Below, piece by piece: positions 26,301-33,295 of a stretch of 64,000 nt of DNA; position 1 is the first letter of the stretch, and each line of letters starts with the position of its first letter. Origin of the DNA: Bacteroidales bacterium (GTDB lineage: Bacteria > Bacteroidota > Bacteroidia > Bacteroidales > Paludibacteraceae). The notes beneath the pieces were generated by a model that did not search any database, was not told the DNA's origin, and worked only from the letters and a program-made list of their open reading frames with translations. Location of the stretch: assembly GCA_015061115.1 (NCBI GenBank), contig SUXE01000005.1:173069-237068 (forward strand). The letters run 5' to 3'. A program made the translations under genes and the position numbers.

Positions 26301-27405
26301 CCTAAGTTGTTTCATTGATGATGCGTCAAACGGAGAGTGGCAACAGTCTGAAGACGGTCTGACATGGATGACAGCCGACAAGTTCGATTCCACACGTCTG
26401 ACATCACAGGTTTTGTCAATCGCTCCTTCCGATGCTGTCTATTACAGGGTTGTTGCGACAAATTCGTGCGGAACGACGACAAGCGACTCTTTGCTGGTTG
26501 CTGTGGAAGCTATCCCTGGAATAACAGAGGGTTGTCTTGAACTTACTCTTGACGACTGTGAGAAGACCGCAACGGTCATCTGTTACGACGACGAGCAGAA
26601 GAACTACAGACCTAATCATTACGAGTACTACTTTGAGGTGAACGGAGAATGCTCCAAGAAGGAGCTTGTTGGCGAGCACGGAATCTCACTCAGCGGTATC
26701 AGCGGAGAGATCGAGGTTCTTATCACAAGAAGCTACAAGGGAATCACGACAAAGTATGTGAAGAGGATTGACATGAGCAAGTCCGTAGGGGCAGGCTTCA
26801 GCATTCTTGCGGAAGGTGTGGAATACGGATCATCTGATATGGCTGGCGAATGGCTTGGCGATGTACTTGTCACCGACAAGGCTTCAGTTCCGAGCGGAAC
26901 AAAGATCAAGCTTAACAACAGAAGCCAGAACGGAACTTCTTACAAATGGGAGGTATATTACGAAGGAATCAAAATGGCGACAAGCCTGGTGGAGAATCCT
27001 CAGATCTACGTCTACAATGAGGGATCCTATTCTTTCTTCCTTACAGCTTATTCAGGAAAGTGTGAGAGCAGCGTCAATTGGGAGTCTGGCGTGGAAGTCC
27101 AGAGCGGAACATTGAGATATGCGAACATCGTCGAACCAGGCGATTTCGTGTATGAAGCCCAGTTCCCTGTTTATCCAAGGGAATACAAGCACGTCTATGA
27201 CAACATTGTCGTATATCCGACAAAGATAGACAACGAAGTCAATGTGATCTGCAACGGACCGTTCTCTTATTCAGTGTACAACGCTTCCGGAATGCTGATG
27301 GTCGAGGAAGAGGGCAATGACCAAACGACGATCAACTCCGAAAGGCTCAATCCAGGAGTATATACAGTTGTTGTAAACGGATCAACGTTCTCAATAATTA
27401 AATAA
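17347..27405 (+). CDS. Giant type IX-secreted multidomain surface protein, 3352 aa
   Basis: Starts with a signal peptide (MKIIVRVLALLSVCLFC, cleavage near ANA-KNW). Almost the whole length is built of Ig/PKD-like beta domains of about 80 to 130 residues with a recurring CxG motif near each domain start (VCSGVEFGEG, YLCKGEKNP, LCYGEEVEI, ICHGEKIGR, VCPGVEFED, LCYGSDLKI, VCEGSSITI) followed by a Gly-rich turn and a W strand. This layout resembles gliding adhesins of the SprB kind. The last ~65 residues (YPTKIDNEVNVICNGPFSYS to the end PGVYTVVVNGSTFSIIK) match the type A type IX secretion sorting domain, so it should cross the outer membrane by the host's own secretion system. ATG 17347 is chosen for the signal peptide. 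It ends an operon with lipoprotein and barrel genes; terminator at 27435. Likely a cell-surface adhesin or mating-contact protein carried by the element; this role is inferred. Confidence 0.85.
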   Translation: MKIIVRVLALLSVCLFCTVANAKNWDSYMNFLDGNPVVEGATYKGFKDGYAQIIVSIPERRVECCGRNHVLGGEKITDLTYNIRWQYRMEGGSWSDFMRSEGNWKAGSDYAPAGWSGSLAKTWSTTSVTLPQNSGSILFTIPELYSDRATIRMDFRILWNLRVDLEGSAYHTLDGESATATCTIYQCKGGSIKVSTNIPDKGSYFAIYDEEAYKKAHKVQFTTSDFIGNVNDAKFVDGAEKEWKNVKPQKESPYESERISVYDFETGCEGSKTVGTDGWTIKAYYTVPGYSCHSSSVTFNHFDRVVLAGRPAHYETDREQHICMDSEKSKVTMQGINATLTEWFTEKDYGLVYKWEYSLDGANWNTVQTGMNASVTGTDLTVSGRYISSLNASDIVYFRPKAYLELFDWDVLPEQNVVYEVHPYTVPTSSNLKLEISDKAVCSGVEFGEGKGIITLKKKYESDVFNPNLQFSIDPTAERYETVDQSSNELAKWKITDPLTQTTIYTVYVEDKECGSNGISFPAQVKVESVESDPEAEITIAGCSYRYENGKIYIQVKEGNTIKFGKNSTNYKYVLNEGETARQLPASLTMNETNIEKLKNTSYSLQKINGGVNSLGCEGEAIPVIIEVVEDIKNNEIRFENLTSVKGNTYYLCKGEKNPKIIGSENIAGGYGEQTIIWKFKDTGKQIPGTENETFSLSAGKFEIADDCEIVRVVRMGDGAFESVSDPLRIKVYTAPTFSITEYDAVVSKADVCYEEKPIFNISYESDEPKIASHIGKTIYRIQTYQDVDGQKAKVDTLITGASKYNGWQFVYDAKITATQEFCSTQVEAANAIDLTVKGDLAFTDNDFAYDCPVLGRDLDITPRTDDGSVYSYKVGGKTFTSESEGTSKIKMPSVVDDITKNTVNVDVTRSFDGCSRSQTIKIKNVLTPLEDRSLFLSGSLDANSNLVCMSKSYKIEDNGTDEANVKYTWTSKTTGATIVGGTSKDVNVSLANGNEFIRTRVLGNNCEVKRDTIAIDVLAKTTAVPSFTASSAELCYGEEVEISADKIDGYKVTGWTKTAGAETTELGSDNSIKEFVETPGTVTYTVTMTSEKCDNYTLQGKETIKVAPDLKIKSADITVSPSDISKSLFDDKTKAITVKLTDKNDLGQSNVAFSFLGSDFKQTVISDSVFSANYTLEESDLDDRDMVEGMVFRTYKLSSTKSCVSDTFHINKPVNNGFDNIVINPSSENINAGDIYYFCGKGTLQLVNDEIIFNNDVLEKGYKLQWYKKTNGVWTSIKDATKAEVEISTAGLENRSEFYKLEVSLTSDGKLYKQASNAIEVRNVATPNLNIRLSDGDIYFCHAGKSEFQLQTNTWSSPDGAVDAKNTYTWQRSYDGSTWQDVVATSTDNLNIEIATKEDVSTLSYTEESMTKPTYFRAVLTDLCGAKAISNTILTKTYRGMDLTSKDVNVMSNKLVQNKDSFEVKFFVNYSDDKVYSYTYYNEDNQVVESKGTASQSFVHDTENGDSHADFDYSFGKHKVYVEKVMIENGCKSDKVEVEYELIAPLKIEIQNGITNQCPDNDKQNGYINIVYMDGGLPENGLTATWYYRYDNEEYFKKIDNSVDFRYIEKENDKEDITAGKIFDIHHLDRTCHFYAEIANEGYPIKAVKTSVVTMEINPKFKIGRATCDKSQYCYGEDVRLTAGNVESSFGDVTYRWIDLNDKTAIYPSTEILDLESIKGQTTFRRIATDGCGIKDTFDVDLAVREKLEMSADEYEHANYAEMGKVPYIAVKDLLHVESYVVSHINQDGVKDVKEEKTFGVTDLSFGTMPAVGYEIERFEIYKVDRAGCMSVPDTFTVKGIEKITAGTIAFERYGDTKSINICHGEKIGRIIDDEIASGGTDITYKWIYAEVGKDENYVRDSAGLPLASSVFNADTTNFGTVVAKNVAVGNKIKTSYVFRQASINVMQPDGTYTPYIKNSDTLYINVAPQLSNCNIENLAGAIQTQSNAYCGGAEVSGAITLTTDEEVIERYEAKDFGALLFGEGYELYGYWETAKGGQKSFAQASSAVTYEDGFESKFYVEDFDSTTYVRFAINDGCSVLGTDYKALTVISFDKDSTDNYTIDRQAVEERYIEIGDNIKVTNRESTMSGEWYSNKNEKSLISEEKTVSLDSVTFMTRLYHKRIKTTKGTTCIEPEYYEIPLNVHPVSKGGRIRNNQQVCPGVEFEDIKSYENAFGGTGVFRYRWEITTDSSDAYSWRQIDNAFDDSLNYATFRRQLDPKKTNYIRRTATPIYNEKEVGEAYTRYSNVISLETYKTLKASSLTWKGDGKNSYCSDESVPVITADAPTGGSVEYKESKYGLDWMYSVDGTNWNLYMSSNVDFGGTSEISGSGLVYTYFEEKKRDKDVIFYVKAVFKDDECGEVETDPFSFKVWAETEEPALYIGADSCDSKYISFIVENDSDYYYNWTIGTDSVNPVKTDFKEQYRMEFERHPAYVVESGYTVQGMHKLSGCKTGIVYFNVDSLPELKQDGVAEQDGVLCYGSDLKISHTTATGGTGTKSYLWQYSYDNEKWNDANAGQDFTYEDVRSDMYIRRLAFTDVCPDTIATDAVLYKVADKIEPLKVSIEENMCKNQDMVVTLADSMVGNFNVAVYRLQTDTVMETELTPEKLTGKIKGNDLAENIFGIVTWDSSYSCKSEMIKTTVVPRPDIAGVESSISCDAKTVCEGSSITITSATDYSLPQYLKQRFETSADGIAWSAVKENSEFKDADKVVANDTAYYRTILFNGCKDSIVSNIIKVDVKETIDNPMTFEVETKSDGEIEIIGNGNTEMAALALLVNDSLEYDFNEKIILAKSTEKVLVESKIGADGSMVCYSPVTIKPLKGGNIFTECKSTGKQIVGEDVVNAGSDVTYKWFKFGNDNTMMYFTDVTDKNYSITVDEEKSLMLRVSYYDTDNIKYVLKSNVLTVNANGPALSKIVPLEKDLMLAAGLKVNDHFMELNIGMDATLSCFIDDASNGEWQQSEDGLTWMTADKFDSTRLTSQVLSIAPSDAVYYRVVATNSCGTTTSDSLLVAVEAIPGITEGCLELTLDDCEKTATVICYDDEQKNYRPNHYEYYFEVNGECSKKELVGEHGISLSGISGEIEVLITRSYKGITTKYVKRIDMSKSVGAGFSILAEGVEYGSSDMAGEWLGDVLVTDKASVPSGTKIKLNNRSQNGTSYKWEVYYEGIKMATSLVENPQIYVYNEGSYSFFLTAYSGKCESSVNWESGVEVQSGTLRYANIVEPGDFVYEAQFPVYPREYKHVYDNIVVYPTKIDNEVNVICNGPFSYSVYNASGMLMVEEEGNDQTTINSERLNPGVYTVVVNGSTFSIIK

Positions 27406-27434
27406 TATCTAAATTTAACATATTTTTGTTGATT

Positions 27435-27475
27435 AAGGGAAGAGGGCTGTGAAGCTCGCTTCCCTTGCTTTTTCC
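27435..27475 (+). terminator. Terminator of the giant gene operon
   Basis: AAGGGAAG (27435-27442) pairs with CTTCCCTT (27459-27466), followed by GCTTTTTCC. It lies 30 nt after the stop codon. Confidence 0.75.
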
Positions 27476-27499
27476 TATGAAAGAAAGGAAAAATTCCCT

Positions 27500-27593
27500 A
27501 TATTTGTACAATATATATCAGCATTTAAATTATATTATTTGAGTATTTTAAAACGAGTGAGATTGGGGCTTGAGAGAAGTCCCAATTTTTTTT
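27500..27593 (+). ncRNA. Possible short transcript upstream of the RHH gene
   Basis: TATATTTG (27500-27507) is a perfect second promoter box, but the first box is poor. A terminator hairpin (ATTGGG 27562-27567 with CCCAAT 27581-27586, then eight T) follows about 50 nt after the expected start, with no reading frame between. Confidence 0.35.
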
Positions 27594-27604
27594 AACGAAA
27601 AATA

Positions 27605-27633
27605 TTTGCGGCTTAAAAAAATAGCTACCTTTG
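27605..27633 (+). promoter_or_regulatory. Promoter of the RHH gene
   Basis: TTTG (27605-27608), 17 nt, TACCTTTG (27626-27633), 20 nt before ATG 27653. Confidence 0.75.
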
Positions 27634-27652
27634 GTCTTGAAATCAAGAAGTC

Positions 27653-27838
27653 ATGGAAGAGTCTAAGAAAATGGTCCGCAACAAGCGTGTGGTCGTGAAT
27701 ATGAGCGAGAAGGAGTATCAGGCTTTTTCGCAGTATTGCGCCAAGCGGAAGCTGGAGAAGGCAGATGTTGTCAGGAACTTTGTCTTCAAGGAGATCATGG
27801 CAAAACAGTATGAGGAGTCTCCCACATTGTTTGACTGA
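27653..27838 (+). CDS. Small ribbon-helix-helix-like protein, 61 aa
   Basis: The pattern RVVVNMSEKEYQAFSQYC followed by KADVVRNFVFKEIM fits a ribbon-helix-helix DNA-binding domain: one beta strand, then two helices. Such proteins are typically dimeric repressors or relaxosome accessories. It stands alone with its own promoter between the giant gene operon and the restriction-modification cargo. Target unknown; no palindrome at its promoter was noticed. It could also be an antitoxin without a visible toxin partner. Confidence 0.65.
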   Translation: MEESKKMVRNKRVVVNMSEKEYQAFSQYCAKRKLEKADVVRNFVFKEIMAKQYEESPTLFD

Positions 27839-27969
27839 CACAGTAAGTTTGGATTTCATCTGCCTTTTTGTCATATTGTTTTCAGAATAAGCCATTCTTT
27901 ATTGAATGGCATACTATTTGATTTTATATAAATGTGAGGTAATGTTGCTTCATTTAACAATAATTTTTT

Positions 27970-28263
27970 ATGAATCAAAGGTATAACGATGATGATTTTG
28001 CAGGTTTTGTTGAAGAACTTGTAATAACAAAACGTTTGAACAAAACGGAGGCTGGTATAGCCAAACAAATGTTGGATCAAGGATACAACAGTTTGAGTGA
28101 AATACAAAAGAATGTTTTTGATAATGCAATCGAAAGAAACAGTGTGAAAGAATGTAAAAGGTGTAGTAACGAGATTCCATGGAGTGAAATGATAGAAGCA
28201 TTAGACAATGGAGGTCTTTGTGGCTGGTGTCATCATTTTAAGTCTAAAATGGAAGAAGAATAA
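27970..28263 (+). CDS. Hypothetical protein with zinc-ribbon C-terminus, 97 aa
   Basis: I do not recognise the family. The N-terminal 60 residues are helical (FVEELVITKRLNKTEAGIAK, then MLDQGYNSLSEIQKNVFDN). The C-terminal part has CKRCSNEIPW and CGWCHHF, two CxxC pairs 27 residues apart that should bind zinc. It lies 8 nt before the next small gene and seems to begin the cargo unit holding the type III restriction-modification genes. An interaction or regulatory role with that system is possible but not shown. Confidence 0.65.
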   Translation: MNQRYNDDDFAGFVEELVITKRLNKTEAGIAKQMLDQGYNSLSEIQKNVFDNAIERNSVKECKRCSNEIPWSEMIEALDNGGLCGWCHHFKSKMEEE

Positions 28264-28271
28264 AATGCCCT

Positions 28272-28637
28272 ATGACAAAGATTTTTGAAATTTATGATGC
28301 AAATCCTGCCGCTGCATACTACATAATGTCTATGATAGCAGGAAGATGTGCCGGGAAGCAAGAAGATCCAGACGGAGAGAATTGGACTAAGTATGACAAC
28401 ATTGACATTTCCATTGTCAAGTCTACGAAAGGTATTGAGAATGGAGCATTTGAGAATCATAATCAAGTCGGAGACTTGCGTTGGGAGTACACAGTAAAGG
28501 AATTTGCAGACGATTACAATTCGCAAGAGTGTCTTCTTGACATTGATGATATAGGACACGAAATAAGTAAACTTCCTATAGGAAGATCTTATTTCCATTT
28601 CTACATAAAAGCGGAATTATTCGTAGAAGCAAAGTAA
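28272..28637 (+). CDS. Hypothetical protein, 121 aa
   Basis: I do not recognise this protein. It is soluble and mixed alpha/beta, beginning MTKIFEIYDANPAAAYYIM, with no motifs I can assign. It follows the zinc-ribbon gene after 8 nt and is closed by the terminator at 28655-28684, just before the methyltransferase gene. The pair may be cargo linked with the restriction-modification locus, but it is transcribed as a separate unit. Confidence 0.6.
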   Translation: MTKIFEIYDANPAAAYYIMSMIAGRCAGKQEDPDGENWTKYDNIDISIVKSTKGIENGAFENHNQVGDLRWEYTVKEFADDYNSQECLLDIDDIGHEISKLPIGRSYFHFYIKAELFVEAK

Positions 28638-28654
28638 ATGAATTGACTAAAGAA

Positions 28655-28684
28655 AAGTCGTTGCGTATGGCAGCGACTTTTTTT
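28655..28684 (+). terminator. Terminator before the restriction-modification genes
   Basis: AAGTCGTTGC pairs with GCAGCGACTT (one mismatch) around a 5-nt loop, followed by a T run. A similar AAAGTCGTTGC stem occurs again at 33848, at the other end of the cargo. Confidence 0.75.
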
Positions 28685-28793
28685 GATTTAAAAATTATAA
28701 AAAAGGAGCAAAAACATGAATGTTTTGTTAATCAATACTATTTTTGTAGCACGTCTGAGAAAGACATTATAGTTAAATTTAGAGAATCCACAC

Positions 28794-30569
28794 ATGCCAA
28801 CGTTAGACTGGATAGGAAAGAAAGCAGTGGTAAACCACCACAACGAAGTTCCATACAAAACATTGGAACTGCAATATACATACAAAGACGGAAAGAAGAT
28901 TTTGGATTGCGATGAGAGCGAAAACATGATTATTCATGGAGACAACCTTGAAGCGTTGAAATCTCTTTTGCCTAAATATGAGGGTAAAATCAATTGCATA
29001 TATATAGACCCTCCTTACAACACAGGAGAAGAAGGATGGTGCTACAATGATAATGTGAACGCACCACAAATTAATAAGTGGCTTGGCGAGGCTGTAGGAA
29101 AAGAAGAAGAAGATCTGACTCGCCATGACAAGTGGCTATGTATGATGTATCCTCGATTGAAGATGCTTTATAAATTGATGTCAAAAGATGGTATTATATT
29201 TATATCAATCGATGATAACGAGGCGTCAAATTTAAAGGCTTTATGTGATTCTATATTTGGACATAATTGTTTTGTGGCTTCTTTCGTATGGCAAAAAAGA
29301 TATTCCAGGGAAAATAGAGAAGCAATAGGTGATGTTCACGAATACATATTAGTTTATGCTTTAAATAAAAAGAAATTCAAAGAAGAGAGAAACTTAATTC
29401 CGATGAATGATGTTCAGTCTAAAGTATATAAGAATCCAAATAACGATCCCAAAGGAAGATGGCGTGCTGTTCCTATGACTGCACAAGCTGGACATGCCAC
29501 AAAAGATCAGTTTTATCCTATCACTGCTCCTGGAGGAAAAATCCATTATCCTCCAGAAGGACGTTGTTGGTGTATGTCAGAAACTACATTTAATGAATTA
29601 CGTAATGAAGGAAGAATATACTTTGGAGCAGATGGCAATTCACAACCTAATACTATTCGTTATTTATCAGAAGTAGAAGGTGTTGTTCCATGGACATGGC
29701 TTCCTCATGAAGAAGTCGGAAACACTGATGGAGCAAAGAAAGAAATATATAGTATATTAGGAAAAAATATTGATTTTGCCACGCCAAAACCGTCAACTCT
29801 TATTGAAAGAATCCTGCACATAGCTACAAAACCAAACAGCATAATTCTTGATTCTTTTGCAGGTTCAGGAACAACAGCTCATGCTGTACTAAGCTTGAAC
29901 AAGCAAGATGGAGGAAACCGTAAGTTTATTCTTATAGAAATGGAGGATTATGCCGAATCAACGACTGCGGAACGAGTGAAACGAGTTATTGATGGGTACC
30001 CGTACAAAGGAAAAAAGGAAGAGGAAATATACAATCAACCTTTAACAATTAAGAATCTTGCTAAAGCAAGTGAATATATAGAAGAAGCAAACGCTATATC
30101 AGAGTCGAAGAAAGGCGAGTACGATAAGATAAGCAATCCGAAGATTGTAGACAACTGTATCAAGGTTGTCGGCACCAAAATATATGATGAAAAAATGGAA
30201 GGTCTTGGAGGAGATTTCAGCTTCTATGAATTGGGTGAACCAATGATAACTGAACCTGGATTCATTAATGAGAACCAGCCATTGAAGAAGATCCAGGAAT
30301 ACATCTGGTATACAGAGACACAATCATCTTTCAATAAGAATGAAGATGAAGGACAGTATCATCTTGGCAAGTATAATGATGTTTCATACTATTTTTTCTA
30401 TAAAAAGAACGAGGCAACAACTTTGGATGTATCTTTCCTAAACAAAGAAATGAAGGTAAAGGCAGACCAATATGTGATATATGCGGACAACTGTCTGTTG
30501 TCTGAGGAACTTATGAAGAAGTTAAACATAGTGTTCAAGAAGATACCAAGAGACATTAGACAATTCTAA
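28794..30569 (+). CDS. mod: Type III restriction-modification DNA methyltransferase (Mod), 591 aa
   Basis: Site-specific DNA-adenine N6 methyltransferase of the beta class. The catalytic DPPY motif is at residues 72-75 (IYIDPPYNTG) and the AdoMet-binding motif FAGSGTTAH at about 355-363, the order expected for this class. Residues between form the target recognition region; the C-terminal ~150 residues would contact Res. The length is normal. It lies 10 nt before the Res gene, forming one unit. It has an intact reading frame, so the host should be methylated whether or not Res works. The preceding TACTATTTTTG sequence at about 28738 may be its promoter. Confidence 0.9.
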   Translation: MPTLDWIGKKAVVNHHNEVPYKTLELQYTYKDGKKILDCDESENMIIHGDNLEALKSLLPKYEGKINCIYIDPPYNTGEEGWCYNDNVNAPQINKWLGEAVGKEEEDLTRHDKWLCMMYPRLKMLYKLMSKDGIIFISIDDNEASNLKALCDSIFGHNCFVASFVWQKRYSRENREAIGDVHEYILVYALNKKKFKEERNLIPMNDVQSKVYKNPNNDPKGRWRAVPMTAQAGHATKDQFYPITAPGGKIHYPPEGRCWCMSETTFNELRNEGRIYFGADGNSQPNTIRYLSEVEGVVPWTWLPHEEVGNTDGAKKEIYSILGKNIDFATPKPSTLIERILHIATKPNSIILDSFAGSGTTAHAVLSLNKQDGGNRKFILIEMEDYAESTTAERVKRVIDGYPYKGKKEEEIYNQPLTIKNLAKASEYIEEANAISESKKGEYDKISNPKIVDNCIKVVGTKIYDEKMEGLGGDFSFYELGEPMITEPGFINENQPLKKIQEYIWYTETQSSFNKNEDEGQYHLGKYNDVSYYFFYKKNEATTLDVSFLNKEMKVKADQYVIYADNCLLSEELMKKLNIVFKKIPRDIRQF

Positions 30570-30579
30570 CGCTAACAAC

Positions 30580-31992
30580 ATGGAACTAAAGAAATACCAA
30601 CAACAGATATTGGATGACCTGAAATTGTATCTTGACAATGTACAGGAAACAAGGAACGCTGCATCCGCATTTAATGAATTTTGGAAAAAACATCCACGCA
30701 CTCCTTTTATTCCACAGGAAGATGGATATGTAAAGCCATATAAGATTCCTTCTGTCAAAGGAAGTAACATTAAAATTACAGCTCCTCATGTATGTATCAA
30801 GGTGCCTACAGGTGGAGGCAAAACATTCATCGCAACTGCGTCATTGAAAACAATATGCTCCGCTTTCGACACTTCTTGTTATAAGACAGTGGTATGGCTT
30901 GTCCCGTCTAATTCCATTTTGGAGCAGACATATAAAAACCTGCATAATCCTGATCATCCTTACAGAAAGCGAATAAACGCTGATTTTCAGAATAGAGTTG
31001 AAGTCATAAGTAAAGAGGAAGCTCTGCAGGGAATAAATTTCAGTAGTGAGTCAGTAAAGGAAAATCTTACCATTCTCGTAATGAGTTATGATAGTTTGAG
31101 ATCCGCAAAAAAAGATGGAAGAAATGTTTATAAAGAAAACGGTTATCTGCATTCGTTCAAAGATTTGTTCAACGGATCTGAGGATGCAGTCACTCTTGTC
31201 CAGGTTTTGCAGAAACTTCATCCTATAGTAATCGTGGATGAAAGTCATAATGCAGAAAGTGATCTCAGTATTGACATGCTTGAACAGCTAAGTCCGAATT
31301 TTATTTTGGATCTTACAGCGACACCAAAGAACTACAGCAACATCATCAGTTTTACCAATGCATCTGAATTAAAGAAAAACAATATGGTAAAACTTCCTGT
31401 AATCGTCTATAATCTTCAAAACAAAAATGAGGTAATAGAGAGTGCTTTGCAGCTTCAAAAGAGTCTAGAAAATGCCGCTATTGAAGAGGAAAAGAACGGA
31501 GGTAAGTACATTCGTCCTATTGTGTTGTTCCAGGCTCAACCGAAAACAAAAGATGACAATGTTACCTTTGAGAAGATAAAAGAGACTTTGTTAAAACTAA
31601 AAATCAAAGAAGAAGAGATAAAGATTAAAACGTCATCAATCAATGAGATTGAAGGAATTGATCTTATGGATAAATCTTGTTCCGTGCGTTATATTATAAC
31701 AGTCAATGCATTAAAAGAAGGATGGGATTGCCCATTTGCTTATATTCTGGCAAGCCTGGCAGACAAAAGTTCTTCAGTTGATGTTGAGCAGATTTTGGGA
31801 AGAATATTGCGTATGCCATACGTGCAAAGATGCAAGAATCAAATGCTCAACATGTCCTATGTTCTTACGGCTTCTGCAACATTCAGCCAAACTTTGGATA
31901 ATATTGTTAAAGGGCTGAACAGAGCTGGATTCTCACAGCATGATTATCGTGTGGCTTCAGAGACTCCCAAAGCGACAGAGGAAGAATCATAA
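30580..31992 (+). CDS. res: Type III restriction enzyme Res, N-terminal helicase part (gene split by in-frame TAA)
   Basis: An SF2 helicase/translocase: Walker A (KVPTGGGKTFIA, about residues 74-85), DESH box (VDESHNAE, about 219-226), motif III (LDLTATPKNYS) and motif VI region (DVEQILGRILRMPYVQR). The frame stops at TAA 31990-31992. The same frame is open again at once and runs to 33276, where the nuclease domain lies, so the full gene would be 30580-33276 (898 codons). The stop falls in an acidic linker (EATEEES, then DENSLFNQPN). No other damage is visible, so the mutation is recent, or the two parts are made separately, or the stop is read through. Confidence 0.8.
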   Translation: MELKKYQQQILDDLKLYLDNVQETRNAASAFNEFWKKHPRTPFIPQEDGYVKPYKIPSVKGSNIKITAPHVCIKVPTGGGKTFIATASLKTICSAFDTSCYKTVVWLVPSNSILEQTYKNLHNPDHPYRKRINADFQNRVEVISKEEALQGINFSSESVKENLTILVMSYDSLRSAKKDGRNVYKENGYLHSFKDLFNGSEDAVTLVQVLQKLHPIVIVDESHNAESDLSIDMLEQLSPNFILDLTATPKNYSNIISFTNASELKKNNMVKLPVIVYNLQNKNEVIESALQLQKSLENAAIEEEKNGGKYIRPIVLFQAQPKTKDDNVTFEKIKETLLKLKIKEEEIKIKTSSINEIEGIDLMDKSCSVRYIITVNALKEGWDCPFAYILASLADKSSSVDVEQILGRILRMPYVQRCKNQMLNMSYVLTASATFSQTLDNIVKGLNRAGFSQHDYRVASETPKATEEES

Positions 31993-32073
31993 GACGAAAA
32001 CAGCCTCTTCAATCAACCGAATCCTGAAGAAGAGGGAAAGGGAACAAAAACAGCTGAAGATAATCCTGATGAA

Positions 32074-33276
32074 ATGGATGCGGATAAGATAAATTTCCGT
32101 CCGGATCAAAAGGAGTCTTCCAATAACAAAATTGAGGAAACTTCTGAGAATGTAAAACCAGTAGGCGTTTCCGTAGTGGAAGAAGTAGAAAAAAGAGCTG
32201 AAGAAGAGACCAAAAAAGAGAAAGAAGAAAAGAAACAGGAGGAAGATGGATATACAACTCTGCCTCCAGAATTGGAATCAGTGGTGAAGAGATACAAAAT
32301 AAAAGAACAGTTCAAAGAGGTTGCAGAAAAGATAGTAATACCTCAATTCATGTCTATGGCAGAAGAAAAGGTGAACAATTCCATTTTCGATATGGATGAA
32401 GTGGAAAAGATAGACTCTTTGTTCAACAAAGACTCTCTTTTAAAGAATTTCAAACTAGACAAAGCCGACACTAACGTAGATTTTTCTACAAGAACATCGA
32501 CAATGTATAAGGTGGATGTGAACGAGAACGGAGAGAACACACCAGAATACATAAAGATCGACGGAAAGGATCATAAGATAATTGTAGATTATATCCTTAA
32601 TCCAAAAACTAAACAACAGAGAATACCTACTTGTGTAAGGGCAATCAAGTTGAATATCGGGAAAATGATTCCTATTCCTGACCAGGATATAGAGAACTAT
32701 ATAAAAAAACTGATTGAGGACTTCGATGACGAACAGTTTGAGGATCTTGCCCAACATTTGGTCTCTTATTCAGAGAAGATAAAGGATAAGATAAAAGAGT
32801 TGAGTCAGGAACACATGGAGTCAGAATTTAAGAAACTCCTTGATATGGATAAGATAGAATGCAAACCTATCTACACTTTCCCTAAAGATATTGTACTTGG
32901 AATGGTGAAGAAAGGTATGTCAAAAACATTGTACCAGGAAGAAGGAAAGATGGACGGCTATGAATGGGAGGTTATTCAGGATGTGATTTCTATGGATAAT
33001 GTTCTGTTCTGGACTCGCAATGTTGAGAAACATGGCTTTGTTATCAATGGATTCATCAACCATTATCCTGACTTTATCATTGTTACAAAGAAAGGCAAGG
33101 TTGTCCTCTTGGAAACAAAGGGAGATCACCTTGACGCAGAAAAGAAGATCATTCTTGGCAATCTATGGGAATCCAGAGCAGGCTCAAATTACAAGTATTG
33201 CCTTGTCTACGACAAAAGAAGAGTTGAAGGATCATTGACCAAAGCGGAGTTTCTTGAACGAATGAAAATGTGGTAA
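32074..33276 (+). CDS. Type III restriction enzyme Res, C-terminal nuclease part (split gene)
   Basis: Continues the reading frame of the helicase half after a single TAA. The first ATG after the stop is at 32074. Residues about 1-65 are a charged linker; the C-terminal part holds a PD-(D/E)xK nuclease: HYPDFIIVTKKGKVVLLETKG, with D333, E347 and K349 as the likely catalytic residues. On its own it could be made by restart at ATG 32074 and join the helicase half, or it may be the dead tail of a pseudogene. It is followed after 19 nt by a secreted protein gene. Confidence 0.7.
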   Translation: MDADKINFRPDQKESSNNKIEETSENVKPVGVSVVEEVEKRAEEETKKEKEEKKQEEDGYTTLPPELESVVKRYKIKEQFKEVAEKIVIPQFMSMAEEKVNNSIFDMDEVEKIDSLFNKDSLLKNFKLDKADTNVDFSTRTSTMYKVDVNENGENTPEYIKIDGKDHKIIVDYILNPKTKQQRIPTCVRAIKLNIGKMIPIPDQDIENYIKKLIEDFDDEQFEDLAQHLVSYSEKIKDKIKELSQEHMESEFKKLLDMDKIECKPIYTFPKDIVLGMVKKGMSKTLYQEEGKMDGYEWEVIQDVISMDNVLFWTRNVEKHGFVINGFINHYPDFIIVTKKGKVVLLETKGDHLDAEKKIILGNLWESRAGSNYKYCLVYDKRRVEGSLTKAEFLERMKMW

Positions 33277-33295
33277 AATAAAAAAGAATATAATT

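Noticed and set aside
28643..28915. 90-codon frame overlapping the start of mod
   Set aside because: It crosses the terminator at 28655-28684 and the mod start; mod has strong motifs.
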